Shown: positions 33,268 through 42,496 of the stretch, one piece after another
How positions within the stretch are numbered: the stretch's first letter is position 1
Layout of the letters: the number at the start of each line of letters is the position of its first letter
Program-made: the position numbers and the translations under genes
Notes under the pieces: generated by a model
What the model saw: only the letters and a program-made list of their open reading frames with translations
What the model was told of the DNA's origin: nothing
The model's database searches: none
Assembly (NCBI GenBank): GCA_900541925.1
Contig: UQMB01000009.1
Coordinates: 1 to 64,000 of the forward strand
Reading direction: 5' to 3'
DNA from: an uncultured Bacteroidales bacterium
GTDB lineage: Bacteria; Bacteroidota; Bacteroidia; Bacteroidales; UBA932
DNA: 64,000 nucleotides

Positions 33268-34467
33268 CTAATCTTCAATCTTTTCTATGAGCGGGAGACC
33301 CCTGCTGGAGAGCAGGTCGTTGTAGCGGCGGAGCACCTCGTCCACGCAGTCCTCCCATGAGCGCACAATGGACCTGGAGGCCTGGAGCCCCACCCGGCGT
33401 ATCCTCTCCCGGTCAGAAGACAGGGAGCGCAGGAGCGCGGCCATCTCGTCCGGATCGTTGTCCACCAGGAAACCGTCCACCCCATCGGTGAGGATGGCGG
33501 ACGCGGTAGACCCCTTGGCCATCACGGCCGGGGTGTGCAGCGCGGCGGCTTCACGCACCACGAGCGGAGCGTTGTCATACAGGGACGGGAAGAGGAAGAG
33601 ATCCGCGACGGCATAATACTCTTTGAGCAATTCGCGGTCGTGGATACAGCCCACAAAGACCACCTTGTCGCCCAGGCCCAGTTCCTCGGCCAGATTCTTG
33701 ATGCCGTCCGCGGCATAGCCGGTCCCGACAAAATACATCCGGTAAGGGACATCCTTGATGCGCGCCAGGGACTCGAGTATCAGTCTCGGGTTCTTCTCCC
33801 AGATGTGCTGCCCGACAAAGAGGAGCACGAACTCGTCCTGCCCGACACCCAGCTTGCGGCGGGCGTCAGAGAAGAAGCTGTCCGGATAGTCGGCCACGAG
33901 GTCCGAGCCGTTGTCCATCACCTCAACCTCCCCCTTGTAGCCATATTCGCGGATCACGTCCACGACGGAAGCCTGAGGCACCCACACGAGGTCGGCCTTC
34001 TCATAGAAATTGATGATGTACTTGATAGCCATGTCCACCACCGCCTCCGGAAGCACGCGGGCGAAGTCGTCGCGGTACTTGGAATGGAAGGTGGCGACAA
34101 GCGGGATCTTCTCCAGACGGGAGATCTGCAGAGCCGCAGCCCCCGATGTGAACGGGCAGTGCGCGTGCACGATCTTGAACCGCAAGGAGGCCACCTTGGC
34201 AAGGAACCCGGGGTCAATGGCGGCAAGCCCCGTCACATACGGCTTCCGCCTCGGCACGGGCACGGAGAAATAGTCCAGAACCTTGTAGTCAAGGGAGTCA
34301 TAGTCGGCTCCGGGCACATTGGGCGTGATAACGAATGTGCCGCCGACCTTCTTCTGCATCCACTTGGCATAGTTTTCCATGCAGACCGACACCCCGTCCA
34401 TCACAGGAGGGAAGCAATCGCAGAAAAGTCCGACATTGACTTTCTCAGGAGAAAAGATTGAAGGCAT
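33268..34467 (-). CDS. GT4-family glycosyltransferase
   Basis: A 399-aa GT-B fold protein without membrane segment. The N-terminal acceptor domain has NVGLFCDCFPPVMDGVSVCMENYAKWM. The C-terminal donor domain has LLFVGQHIWEKNPRLILESL and the GT4 'E-x7-E'-like region (SLYDNAPLVVREAAALHTPAVMAKGSTASAILTDGVDGFLV). Similar Bacteroidales proteins transfer hexoses to glycolipids or polysaccharides. It lies 7 nt after the EF-hand membrane protein gene, suggesting a two-gene unit. Confidence 0.87.
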   Translation of the reverse strand: MPSIFSPEKVNVGLFCDCFPPVMDGVSVCMENYAKWMQKKVGGTFVITPNVPGADYDSLDYKVLDYFSVPVPRRKPYVTGLAAIDPGFLAKVASLRFKIVHAHCPFTSGAAALQISRLEKIPLVATFHSKYRDDFARVLPEAVVDMAIKYIINFYEKADLVWVPQASVVDVIREYGYKGEVEVMDNGSDLVADYPDSFFSDARRKLGVGQDEFVLLFVGQHIWEKNPRLILESLARIKDVPYRMYFVGTGYAADGIKNLAEELGLGDKVVFVGCIHDRELLKEYYAVADLFLFPSLYDNAPLVVREAAALHTPAVMAKGSTASAILTDGVDGFLVDNDPDEMAALLRSLSSDRERIRRVGLQASRSIVRSWEDCVDEVLRRYNDLLSSRGLPLIEKIED

Positions 34468-34474
34468 GGTTGTT

Positions 34475-36586
34475 TTATTTAAGTCCTATGAATTCAAGCT
34501 TGCCCATAAAGAGAAGCACCGCGAACGCAGCCACCAGGGCGAGCAAAACCACCCCGAGCCACCACTTCCAGGCGGAAGAATTCTTCTGATACGGGTCGGA
34601 AAGCTTGAGTTTCGGGTATTTGGCGAGGTTCGTGAGTTTCGCCCCGAAGAGGATGTTGACGAGCACCTTGGAGTTGACGGCCCAGCCGTTGGCGTTGAGG
34701 ACAGGGCCCAGGTTGCGGCGGCGCAGCTTGCTCCACGCCAGGAAGCAGGACGGGCCCGAGATGATGAGCATTATCGCGACAATGGCGACAAACGTCTTCC
34801 AAACCGGGACGCTGTTGATTCCGGTCACAATCATGGTCAGCGCCGAGCCTATATAGCCCACAGCCATGCCCAAGGCGGCGAAGATACCGGCGAACTTGGC
34901 GATGTCGAATGCCTGCTTCTTGCCGCTTCCGTCACCGTCGGCGGCAGGAGCCGCAGGAGCGGAAGATGCAGCCGACGACGCCTTGGCCTGGAGGTCAGCT
35001 GTGATCTTGGCGTCCTTGTCGGCGGCCGACTTGTTGATGAGTCCCACGCAGAAATCCCAGAACTTGCGGTAAGGCGCCCAGAACGCCTGCCTGATGCTGA
35101 CAGGATTGTCGACTATCTTGGTTATGACGGCATCCCAGTCATTGCCAGCGCAATCATAGAAAATCCCGTTCTTCCCGGGGCGGAGGGCATCGATGTCTCC
35201 GGCGGTCATCACGGCCACTATGTCCATGGTCTTGCCGAGTTTCCTGGAAGAGCACGCGCAATATATAAGGAACATTCCGCTGAGTTTGGCCATGTCGGCG
35301 TGCTTCGACATGTCAGAAACCCTTATGCAGAGGTCGCAGCAGCGCTGGTCGATATAGAGCTGCCCGGCTTCGAAATCTGCGCGCACGCCCGGAGTCCTGG
35401 CATAGAAATCAGTGAATATCACATAGTTTTTGAGCAGTCGGTAGAAATCACGATACAGAAGCATAAGCTTCTTGACTTCGTCTATCGCGTCAGACTCGTC
35501 CTTCAGGGCGAGATCCCTGGAGACAAGTTCCAGCAAGGCGGCCTTCTGTCCGGCCGCGAGTATCTCACGCACCCGCGCTATGCCGAGAGGCTCGGCCGCC
35601 GCTCCTTTCTTGGCGGCAAGCCAGGCGCAATAAGGGCCGAACCCGGCAAGCGCCGCATTCCACTCCTCTTCGCTCAGGCTGTCCTTCCCGTCTTCCAGGA
35701 CAAGAGAGCGGAAAGCGTCGAACCTGGCCTGCCAGGCAGGATTGAGCCGGTCAAAGCGCAGGACGCCGGACTCGTCCGGGCGGGCGAGCGGGCACTCCCC
35801 TATCCTGGAGATGTCATCCACGCTCACGGCAACCTCGTCTGCGGCTGTCTTATCATAACGCAGCAGACGGCAACGCTCGAAGAAATCGGCCACCTTGTCC
35901 CTGACGGCCTCGAGAGCCGCATATGCGGCGGAGGTCCCGTCCCCGAAAGGCAGCACCGCCTTGTCGGAATCGGCAGCGTCCATCCAGGCCGCATAATCGG
36001 CGCAGGCCGCATAGAAATCCTCGATTATGGCCGCGCTCACGCCCGGGGCGCCGCTGCGGTCGGTCTCCGAACCGGCTACGGCGATGCAGTCCGAAATCAC
36101 CGCTTCAAGGGCCGGCTCCCCGGTGCTCGCGGCGGTTATGAGCCCGTCCCCGTTGAAACGGGTCCCGGCGAATATGGCGGCGCTGTCGGAGGCATCCTCC
36201 ACACTGATGCTGCGCCCCTCTTTCCCGAGGTCGGTCAGGATGCGGTCAGCCGAATCGTGCAGACGGCGTCCGGTCTCGGTGGAAGTGTCGATCTGGTCGA
36301 TATCCAGCACGCTCTCCCCCTTCAGGATCAAATCTTTATCCTTGATGACGGATGTAAGCCACTGCGCAGCGGCCACGACCTCCGGCACCTTGATCTTGCC
36401 GTCCTTGTCCGTATCTATATAGTCAAGCGTCCTCCTGTCGAACTCAAGAGACTCCACGGGACAGCAGAGAACTGTCCAGAGTTTCTGATCAAGTTCACCA
36501 AGATGGGCTATATCCTCGCCCGAAGCGACATTCACACGGATCGCCCCGCCAAGTGAGCAATACTTCCATTCGTATTTCTTGTCCAT
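34475..36586 (-). CDS. Large EF-hand membrane protein of unknown function
   Basis: A 703-aa protein. A canonical EF-hand loop is at 58-69: D58-x-D60-x-D62-G-K64-I-x-x-x-E69. The long central part (100-540) is helical and acidic; C-terminal hydrophobic segments fall near 560-600, 605-625 and 675-700. There is no signal peptide, so the bulk is probably cytoplasmic, with membrane-anchored C-terminus. I do not recognise a named family. Calcium-controlled activity is inferred from the loop. It is cotranscribed with the GT4 gene. Confidence 0.7.
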   Translation of the reverse strand: MDKKYEWKYCSLGGAIRVNVASGEDIAHLGELDQKLWTVLCCPVESLEFDRRTLDYIDTDKDGKIKVPEVVAAAQWLTSVIKDKDLILKGESVLDIDQIDTSTETGRRLHDSADRILTDLGKEGRSISVEDASDSAAIFAGTRFNGDGLITAASTGEPALEAVISDCIAVAGSETDRSGAPGVSAAIIEDFYAACADYAAWMDAADSDKAVLPFGDGTSAAYAALEAVRDKVADFFERCRLLRYDKTAADEVAVSVDDISRIGECPLARPDESGVLRFDRLNPAWQARFDAFRSLVLEDGKDSLSEEEWNAALAGFGPYCAWLAAKKGAAAEPLGIARVREILAAGQKAALLELVSRDLALKDESDAIDEVKKLMLLYRDFYRLLKNYVIFTDFYARTPGVRADFEAGQLYIDQRCCDLCIRVSDMSKHADMAKLSGMFLIYCACSSRKLGKTMDIVAVMTAGDIDALRPGKNGIFYDCAGNDWDAVITKIVDNPVSIRQAFWAPYRKFWDFCVGLINKSAADKDAKITADLQAKASSAASSAPAAPAADGDGSGKKQAFDIAKFAGIFAALGMAVGYIGSALTMIVTGINSVPVWKTFVAIVAIMLIISGPSCFLAWSKLRRRNLGPVLNANGWAVNSKVLVNILFGAKLTNLAKYPKLKLSDPYQKNSSAWKWWLGVVLLALVAAFAVLLFMGKLEFIGLK

Positions 36587-36806
36587 AATTAATGTATTAC
36601 GCCGCGAAAATACGGAAAATCCGGTAATTTACGACACCTCACGGCTCAGTTCCTCCCACGAAGAGCAAAAGTCCTTATTAAATTTTTTGCTTTAAGATTT
36701 TAAGCATGATGTCAGATTATTCTTACATTTTCACGGCGAGACGGCAGAATTCACCGCAAAACCGTCAAAAAAGCCCTAAAATCCCCAAAATTAGGGATGT
36801 CCACCC

Positions 36807-36838
36807 ATTGGAGTTGTGATTTACAAACAATATCTTTG
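36807..36838 (+). promoter_or_regulatory. Promoter of the TonB receptor/peptidase operon
   Basis: ATTG (36807-36810), 20 nt, TATCTTTG (36831-36838), 20 nt before the ATG. No clear Fur-type palindrome was found next to it. Confidence 0.65.
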
Positions 36839-36858
36839 CGAAGAGAGTTATTACCGTT

Positions 36859-39663
36859 ATGAAGAAGGTCAGTTCAGTTATCCTTGCGACAATAGTCGCT
36901 ATTGCTTCCGGTTTGTTACCTGCCGGAGCCGCAACCCCGAAAAAAGGCGTCACCATCAAGGGTGAAGTCATCTCCGCCACGGACGGAAGACCTATAGACT
37001 TCGCGTCCGTCGTGCTGTCCCCGTCAAAACTGTATTCGATGACAGATCAGGACGGCCGTTTCACCATTGAAGGTGCGGCAGCCGGCGAGATTACCGTCAG
37101 CGTGCAGTACTACGGCATGGAGCAGAAAGACACGACTTTCCGAGCCGCGTCAGGACAGACCGTCAATCTCAGGCTCGCCCTTACGGAGACTTCGTTCAGG
37201 CTGGACAATGTGGTCGTGGTGGCCACCGCCAACAAGGCCGGCAGCAGCACCGCGTCCAAGATTTCCCGGCAGGCGATGGACCACATGCAGACAAGCTCCC
37301 TCGCCGATGCGATGTCCCTGCTTCCGGGCGTGTCCGTCAGCAACCCGACACTTTCTGACGCACAGACCATCAGCATCCGCGGCGGCTCCGCGATGAACAG
37401 CCTCGGTACCGCCATCATCGTGGACGGAGCCCCATTGTCCAACAACGCCAACATGCAGACCCTCAGCCCTGTCATCAGCGGCTCGAGTGCAGGCGGCCAG
37501 GGTCTCGGATCACCGACCACCGGATCCGATGTCCGCACCCTGTCCACGGACAATGTGGAGTCCATAGAAGTCATCCGCGGCATCCCGTCAGCAGAATACG
37601 GCGACTTGACCTCCGGCGCCGTGCTCGTCAAGTCCAAAGCCGGCAAATCACCTCTCACCCTGAGATTCAAGACCAACCCTAACATCTACCAGGCATCCGT
37701 CGCCAAGGGATTCTCCCTCGGCAAGAAGGCCGGAGACCTCAACATCTCAGGAGACTACGCCTACAACCAGAACAAACTGACCATGGGGCACAAGTCATAT
37801 CAGAGAGCCAGCGCCAAAGCCCTCTGGACAGTAATGATGGGAGAGAAGACAAGCGAGACCACTTCCCTCACCCTCAGCTTGGGGCGTGACCGCAGCAAGC
37901 TCAACCCTGACGACCTCAGCTCCAAGACGCAGTCCTATGCCAACGAGTTCGGAGTGGCGTTCAACACCAACGGACGCGCCTCTATCAACGGCGAGTGGCT
38001 ACGCAGCATCAACTGGCTCGTCTCCGGTAGCTACAACGACAAGCACTCCCGCTACGAAGACACGGCGGTCAACGCGATGAACCTCTACTCCAAGTCAATG
38101 ACTGACGGGGAGATATACAGCAACATCCCGGGCGGGCAAATCTACGACGCCTCCGGCAAACTCATCACCACAGTCTCGCCGGACAGCAACGTCAAGGGGG
38201 CAGTGCTGCCATACAGCTATTTCTATTTTTATGACATCTACGGCGAAGAAGTGAACGCCTTCGCCAAACTCAACGCCGACTTCGCGCACAGCTGGGGTCC
38301 GGTAAACGACCGCCTGCTGCTCGGCGCGGACTTCAAGACCGACGGCAACCTCGGCCGAGGCTCTGTCTATGACGATGACTTCCCTCCGTTCAGGAATGTC
38401 AGCAACTCCGAGTCCGGCTACAGGGCCAGGCCATACTATGACATACCGTTCGTCAACCAGTTCGGCCTCTATGCCGAGAACTACTTCACATGGGGCTTCG
38501 CGGAGCGCGAACTCAACCTCACGGCCGGAGTGCGCTACGACAGGATCAACGGATTGAGCTCCGTGGCGCCGCGTATCAACGCGTCCGTCGACATCTTCCC
38601 GTGGATGACCCTCCGCGGAGGATACGGACTCACCTCCAAGGCCCCTACAGCCTACTATCTCTACCCCAACAAGTCCTACCACGACTACATCCTCTACAAC
38701 GGAATGTTTGCCGGCATGCCGGAGAACGAGCAGCTGCTCATAGCCAAGACCGACATCTATGACGCCTCCAACGAGAACCTCGAGATAGCCGTCAACCGCA
38801 AAGCCGAGATAGGTCTGGACTTCAACATCGCCGGACGCTACCGCGTGGGTCTGACCGCCTACGATGAGAAGATGGACAACGGCTACGGCTACGGTACGGA
38901 CATCAGCTCATACATCTGGTATCAGGCCACGGCATACGAGGTGGACCACAAGGAAGAGGGACAGCGCCCTGTCCTCAAGAAAGACAAGACATACAACCTC
39001 TTCTACAGCGTCTACAAGCCGCTCAACAACGGCAAGACCCGCAACAGGGGCGTGGAGTACGAGATCGACCTCGGCCGCTTCGACGCCATCCGCACCTCAT
39101 TCTACATCAACGGAGCCTGGATCTACAACACCAGCACAAATGCCGGCCACACATTCGGTGAGAGGACCAGGACAGGCACTGCCGAGAAGAACATCGGCAT
39201 CTATGAGAAAGAGGTGAGGACGAGCCACAGCCAGAGGCTCAACACCACCCTGAGGGCCACGCACAACATCCCGCAGATCGGTCTCGCCGTCACGCTCACA
39301 GGACAGTTCAACTGGTTCACGAAGGTATGGACACAGTTCGGAAACGACACCATGTTCATCCAGTACATCTCCCACAAGGACGGGAAGGTGCACGACTTCG
39401 ACCCGGCGCTGAAAGACGACCCGGAGTTCTCCTACATGTTCCCTACCCTCAACGACAACAGGTTCATCGCTGAGAAGTACTTCCCTACCGCCATCTTCAA
39501 CCTCAATATCAGCAAGGAGATCGGCGACATGTTCACCGCATCGTTCTATGTCAACAATGCGCTCAACACAAGACCTCTCTACAAGTCAAAGAAGGACGGC
39601 AGCTATGTCACCCTTGGCATTCCGCTCTTCTTCGGCTTCGAGTTCAAGGTCAGCATCAGATAG
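36859..39663 (+). CDS. TonB-dependent receptor with CarboxypepD_reg-like N-terminal domain
   Basis: A 934-aa outer-membrane transporter. A signal peptide comes first, then a carboxypeptidase-regulatory-like beta domain (VTIKGEVISATDGRPIDFASVVL...), residues about 33-115. The plug follows (SSLADAMSLLPGVSVSNPTLSDAQTISIRGGSAMNSLGTAIIVDGAPL), and a 22-strand barrel ending in GFEFKVSIR closes it. No SusD partner is adjacent, so it is not a standard glycan-uptake pair. The context (HmuY-like lipoproteins and peptidases) suggests a heme or peptide substrate. It opens the operon. Confidence 0.92.
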   Translation: MKKVSSVILATIVAIASGLLPAGAATPKKGVTIKGEVISATDGRPIDFASVVLSPSKLYSMTDQDGRFTIEGAAAGEITVSVQYYGMEQKDTTFRAASGQTVNLRLALTETSFRLDNVVVVATANKAGSSTASKISRQAMDHMQTSSLADAMSLLPGVSVSNPTLSDAQTISIRGGSAMNSLGTAIIVDGAPLSNNANMQTLSPVISGSSAGGQGLGSPTTGSDVRTLSTDNVESIEVIRGIPSAEYGDLTSGAVLVKSKAGKSPLTLRFKTNPNIYQASVAKGFSLGKKAGDLNISGDYAYNQNKLTMGHKSYQRASAKALWTVMMGEKTSETTSLTLSLGRDRSKLNPDDLSSKTQSYANEFGVAFNTNGRASINGEWLRSINWLVSGSYNDKHSRYEDTAVNAMNLYSKSMTDGEIYSNIPGGQIYDASGKLITTVSPDSNVKGAVLPYSYFYFYDIYGEEVNAFAKLNADFAHSWGPVNDRLLLGADFKTDGNLGRGSVYDDDFPPFRNVSNSESGYRARPYYDIPFVNQFGLYAENYFTWGFAERELNLTAGVRYDRINGLSSVAPRINASVDIFPWMTLRGGYGLTSKAPTAYYLYPNKSYHDYILYNGMFAGMPENEQLLIAKTDIYDASNENLEIAVNRKAEIGLDFNIAGRYRVGLTAYDEKMDNGYGYGTDISSYIWYQATAYEVDHKEEGQRPVLKKDKTYNLFYSVYKPLNNGKTRNRGVEYEIDLGRFDAIRTSFYINGAWIYNTSTNAGHTFGERTRTGTAEKNIGIYEKEVRTSHSQRLNTTLRATHNIPQIGLAVTLTGQFNWFTKVWTQFGNDTMFIQYISHKDGKVHDFDPALKDDPEFSYMFPTLNDNRFIAEKYFPTAIFNLNISKEIGDMFTASFYVNNALNTRPLYKSKKDGSYVTLGIPLFFGFEFKVSIR

Positions 39664-39690
39664 AACACAAATTATCACAATTAAAATCCT

Positions 39691-40944
39691 ATGTTTATGA
39701 AAAGAACAACATTTGCAATTGTCACGATGGCAGCAGCCTTGTTTGCTGCCGCGTCTTGCCAGAAAGAGGCCAAGACGATCAGTGTCACAGTCACCATCGA
39801 CGAGACCAAGATAGCTGAAGCGGGCATCCCTTCCCCTGACAGCTACGCGGTGACACTCACCAACTTCGCCACCGGCGTCAGCATCGAGGCTGCCACGGAG
39901 AACGGCGTCGCAAGCGCCGCAGGACTTGTGCCGGGACTCTACAACATCACGGCGACCGCAGTTCAGAGCAAGGACGGATTCGCCTACACCATCACCGGAG
40001 CCCTGAACGATGTCAACTTCCTCGAAGACGGCGAGAAGGCGACCGTAAAAGTAGACGCGGTCAAGGAAGCCGCCCTCGTATTCAAGGAGATCTACTATAC
40101 AGGATGCCGATTCCCGACAGATGAGGAGGGCGGCAGCAGCACATACTTCCGCGACCAGTTCTACGAGATCTACAACAACAGCACCCAGACCGTATACGCC
40201 GACGGGCTCTGCATATCCACGACGATCTTCGCCAACTATGACTATACCGTATTCTACGAATGGCCTATCGAGAACCCGGAGAACTACGTGTTCTGCGAGA
40301 GGATCTGGCAGATTCCTGGCGACGGCACGCAATACCCTATCAAGCCTGGCGAGTCCATCATCATCGCGCAGTGGGGTACCAACCACAAGGCGGAAAGCCT
40401 CACAAAGGGCACCTCTCCGGTTGACCTGAGCGGGGCGGAGTTCGAAGCCCTCGAAAAGGAATCCACCACATGGAACGGCATCACGCTCACTGACAACATA
40501 GCCGTCAACATGAAGCTGGCTGTCAACGCTACAGGATACGAAATGCCGCAGTGGCTCACCTCTGTCGGAGGAGCCGCCTACATCATCTTCAAGCCTTCAG
40601 CACCGCTCAAGAACGAGGATTTCATCACCGCAACCAACGCTGACTGGGGCAATGTAGCGAGGGAGGTTCCTATCAGCGAGGTCATCGACGCCGTACAGTC
40701 CGTCTCTGACGAGACCCGCCTCTCAACCCTCGGACTTCCGGCCGTTCTAGACGCAGGCGCAATCTGGTGCAGCGGCATGTATGTGAGCGAGAGCATCGCC
40801 CGCAAAGTCAAGGAAACCAGAGAGGACGGTACTGTAGTATATCAGGACACCAACAACACTACCAACGACTTCGAAGTGAAGAAGGACCCTCAGCTCCGCA
40901 GGAACGGGGCCAAGGTGCCATCTTGGAACAGCTGGATCAAATAG
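39691..40944 (+). CDS. DUF4876 lipoprotein
   Basis: A 417-aa lipoprotein (lipobox AASC, followed by QKEAK). A short N-terminal beta domain ends around 115; then ALVFKEIYYTGCRFPTDEEGGSSTYFRDQFYEIYNNSTQTVYADGL is the DUF4876 start, an LTD-like beta sandwich that resembles the lamin-tail 'EIYN..D...L.G'. It ends LRRNGAKVPSWNSWIK. The family often stands next to TonB receptors in Bacteroidales. Its likely place is the outer leaflet beside the receptor. It begins 27 nt after the receptor stop. Confidence 0.8.
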   Translation: MFMKRTTFAIVTMAAALFAAASCQKEAKTISVTVTIDETKIAEAGIPSPDSYAVTLTNFATGVSIEAATENGVASAAGLVPGLYNITATAVQSKDGFAYTITGALNDVNFLEDGEKATVKVDAVKEAALVFKEIYYTGCRFPTDEEGGSSTYFRDQFYEIYNNSTQTVYADGLCISTTIFANYDYTVFYEWPIENPENYVFCERIWQIPGDGTQYPIKPGESIIIAQWGTNHKAESLTKGTSPVDLSGAEFEALEKESTTWNGITLTDNIAVNMKLAVNATGYEMPQWLTSVGGAAYIIFKPSAPLKNEDFITATNADWGNVAREVPISEVIDAVQSVSDETRLSTLGLPAVLDAGAIWCSGMYVSESIARKVKETREDGTVVYQDTNNTTNDFEVKKDPQLRRNGAKVPSWNSWIK

Positions 40945-40950
40945 TTCAAA

Positions 40951-42492
40951 ATGAAGAGAATCATCGTTTTATCAGCATTGCTCGTCAGCCTGTGCCCGTC
41001 CGTGGCGCAGGCGGGCGGCTCTGCCGAAAAAATCGGCAGCACAGCCCTCAAGGAGACCGAAATCCGCAACTCCCTCTGGCTCGGAAGCTCATCGGCGGCC
41101 GGGCTCGCGTTCAGGCCATACAACATATTCAACACCCTGGACCTCAGATACAACGGAGCATACGGAGAATATCGCGGCCTCGGCGAGGGGAAAAGTTCAA
41201 CAGAAGTGTCTCTCAACACTGAAGGCGCGGCCTATCTGGGGAAATTCCTGGTCACCGGTGATTTCTCTTTCAAGAACACTTTCGATCAGGACGCACTCTA
41301 CAATGTCCTTCTCTATCAGCTGGAGGACAACATGCCGTACTACCCTATGGACGACAGGTCCAGCGGCTGGAAGCGGCAGGCTTATGAACTCGGTGCCGGC
41401 CTGGCATCCCCTATCCTCTGGGACCGGGTCGCCTTCGGCATCGACCTCGAATACTTCACCAAGGTCGGGGCCAAGCAGCTCGACCCTCGCGGAGAGACCT
41501 ACAAATACGGTATCCAGCTCCGCCCGTCCGTAACCGTGAGCCTCGGTAAGAACCTGCTCGGGCTCAGCGCCTTGTATGCCGACGGATTCGAGAGAAGCAA
41601 ACCGTCCAACAACTACAACTGGGACAGCCCGAAAATCTGGTACAACCGAGGTCTCGGAGAGAGCACCCAGAGCAAATTTGGGGGCAACGACGGCATGAAG
41701 ACCTGCTTCTGGCGCACTACCAAGTTCGGCGGAGCCCTCCAGTACTCCTGGTCGGACGCTGTGTTCGCCGAGGTGGGTTACACCTACAAGCAGACCGATG
41801 CCAAAGAGAATCCGGAACTTCCGAAACGCCTCGGTTCAGCGAAAGAACAGACCTTCAGCCTTGACGCCGCGTGGCTTTTCGGACGGGACAAGTCTGACAA
41901 GCTCTCGCTCGACGCGGACTTCGCCCTCACCGACGGGATAGAGTATATCCAGAAGCTCAACACGGCGGCCTTCCAGCAGGAATGGATGGTCATCAGCACA
42001 AACGCCATGTCAAGTTATACCGATATCCGTGCAGCCCTGCGCTACGACCATCTCTTCGGAGCGGCCGACCCGCGCGGATACGACTGGAAAGTCGGGGCGG
42101 AAGCGTCATTCAGGATGTTTGACCAGAGTTATCTCGCTCCGGCCTCCACTTCCAACGCGATGAGGGCGTATGCCGGCATCAACGCCGACAAGCAGTTCAA
42201 GTTCAAGCGTTCGGTGCTCCTGCTCGGACTGGACGGCGGATATGCCGCAGGCTTCGGAAGCGGATACACCTGCCTGAGCACGAAGGCCTATGCCACGCCG
42301 AAAGCGGCCATGGCAGACCAGGCTGACTGGCTCAACGCAAGCTTCATCAAGGCCGGCGCCAGAGTGGACTGGACACTTGAAGGCTCGAAAAGGGCTAACT
42401 GGGTGTTCGGCGCCAAGGCCGACTGGCTCAAGCCGACATCCCTCGACAAGGACAGGCTCGCAATCACAGCCACATTCGGAATAATCTTCTAA
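40951..42492 (+). CDS. Outer-membrane beta-barrel protein (DUF6850-like)
   Basis: A 513-aa protein with signal peptide (MKRIIVLSALLVSLCPSVAQA). Regular amphipathic strands run to a final aromatic/hydrophobic strand (LAITATFGIIF). The segment ESTQSKFGGNDGMKTCFWRTTKFGGALQYSW and co-occurrence with DUF4876 and a TonB receptor recall the family annotated DUF6850. It may be a partner channel or accessory barrel. It begins 6 nt after the DUF4876 stop. Family assignment is from memory and should be confirmed by profile search. Confidence 0.65.
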   Translation: MKRIIVLSALLVSLCPSVAQAGGSAEKIGSTALKETEIRNSLWLGSSSAAGLAFRPYNIFNTLDLRYNGAYGEYRGLGEGKSSTEVSLNTEGAAYLGKFLVTGDFSFKNTFDQDALYNVLLYQLEDNMPYYPMDDRSSGWKRQAYELGAGLASPILWDRVAFGIDLEYFTKVGAKQLDPRGETYKYGIQLRPSVTVSLGKNLLGLSALYADGFERSKPSNNYNWDSPKIWYNRGLGESTQSKFGGNDGMKTCFWRTTKFGGALQYSWSDAVFAEVGYTYKQTDAKENPELPKRLGSAKEQTFSLDAAWLFGRDKSDKLSLDADFALTDGIEYIQKLNTAAFQQEWMVISTNAMSSYTDIRAALRYDHLFGAADPRGYDWKVGAEASFRMFDQSYLAPASTSNAMRAYAGINADKQFKFKRSVLLLGLDGGYAAGFGSGYTCLSTKAYATPKAAMADQADWLNASFIKAGARVDWTLEGSKRANWVFGAKADWLKPTSLDKDRLAITATFGIIF

Positions 42493-42496
42493 TGCC

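Noticed and set aside
34379..36556. 725-aa plus-strand frame
   Set aside because: Antisense to the EF-hand membrane protein; the minus strand has the canonical EF-hand loop and membrane segments, so that strand is coding.
36590..36858. Fur box upstream of the TonB receptor operon
   Set aside because: No inverted GATAAT-type 19-bp palindrome was found; iron regulation is therefore not claimed.
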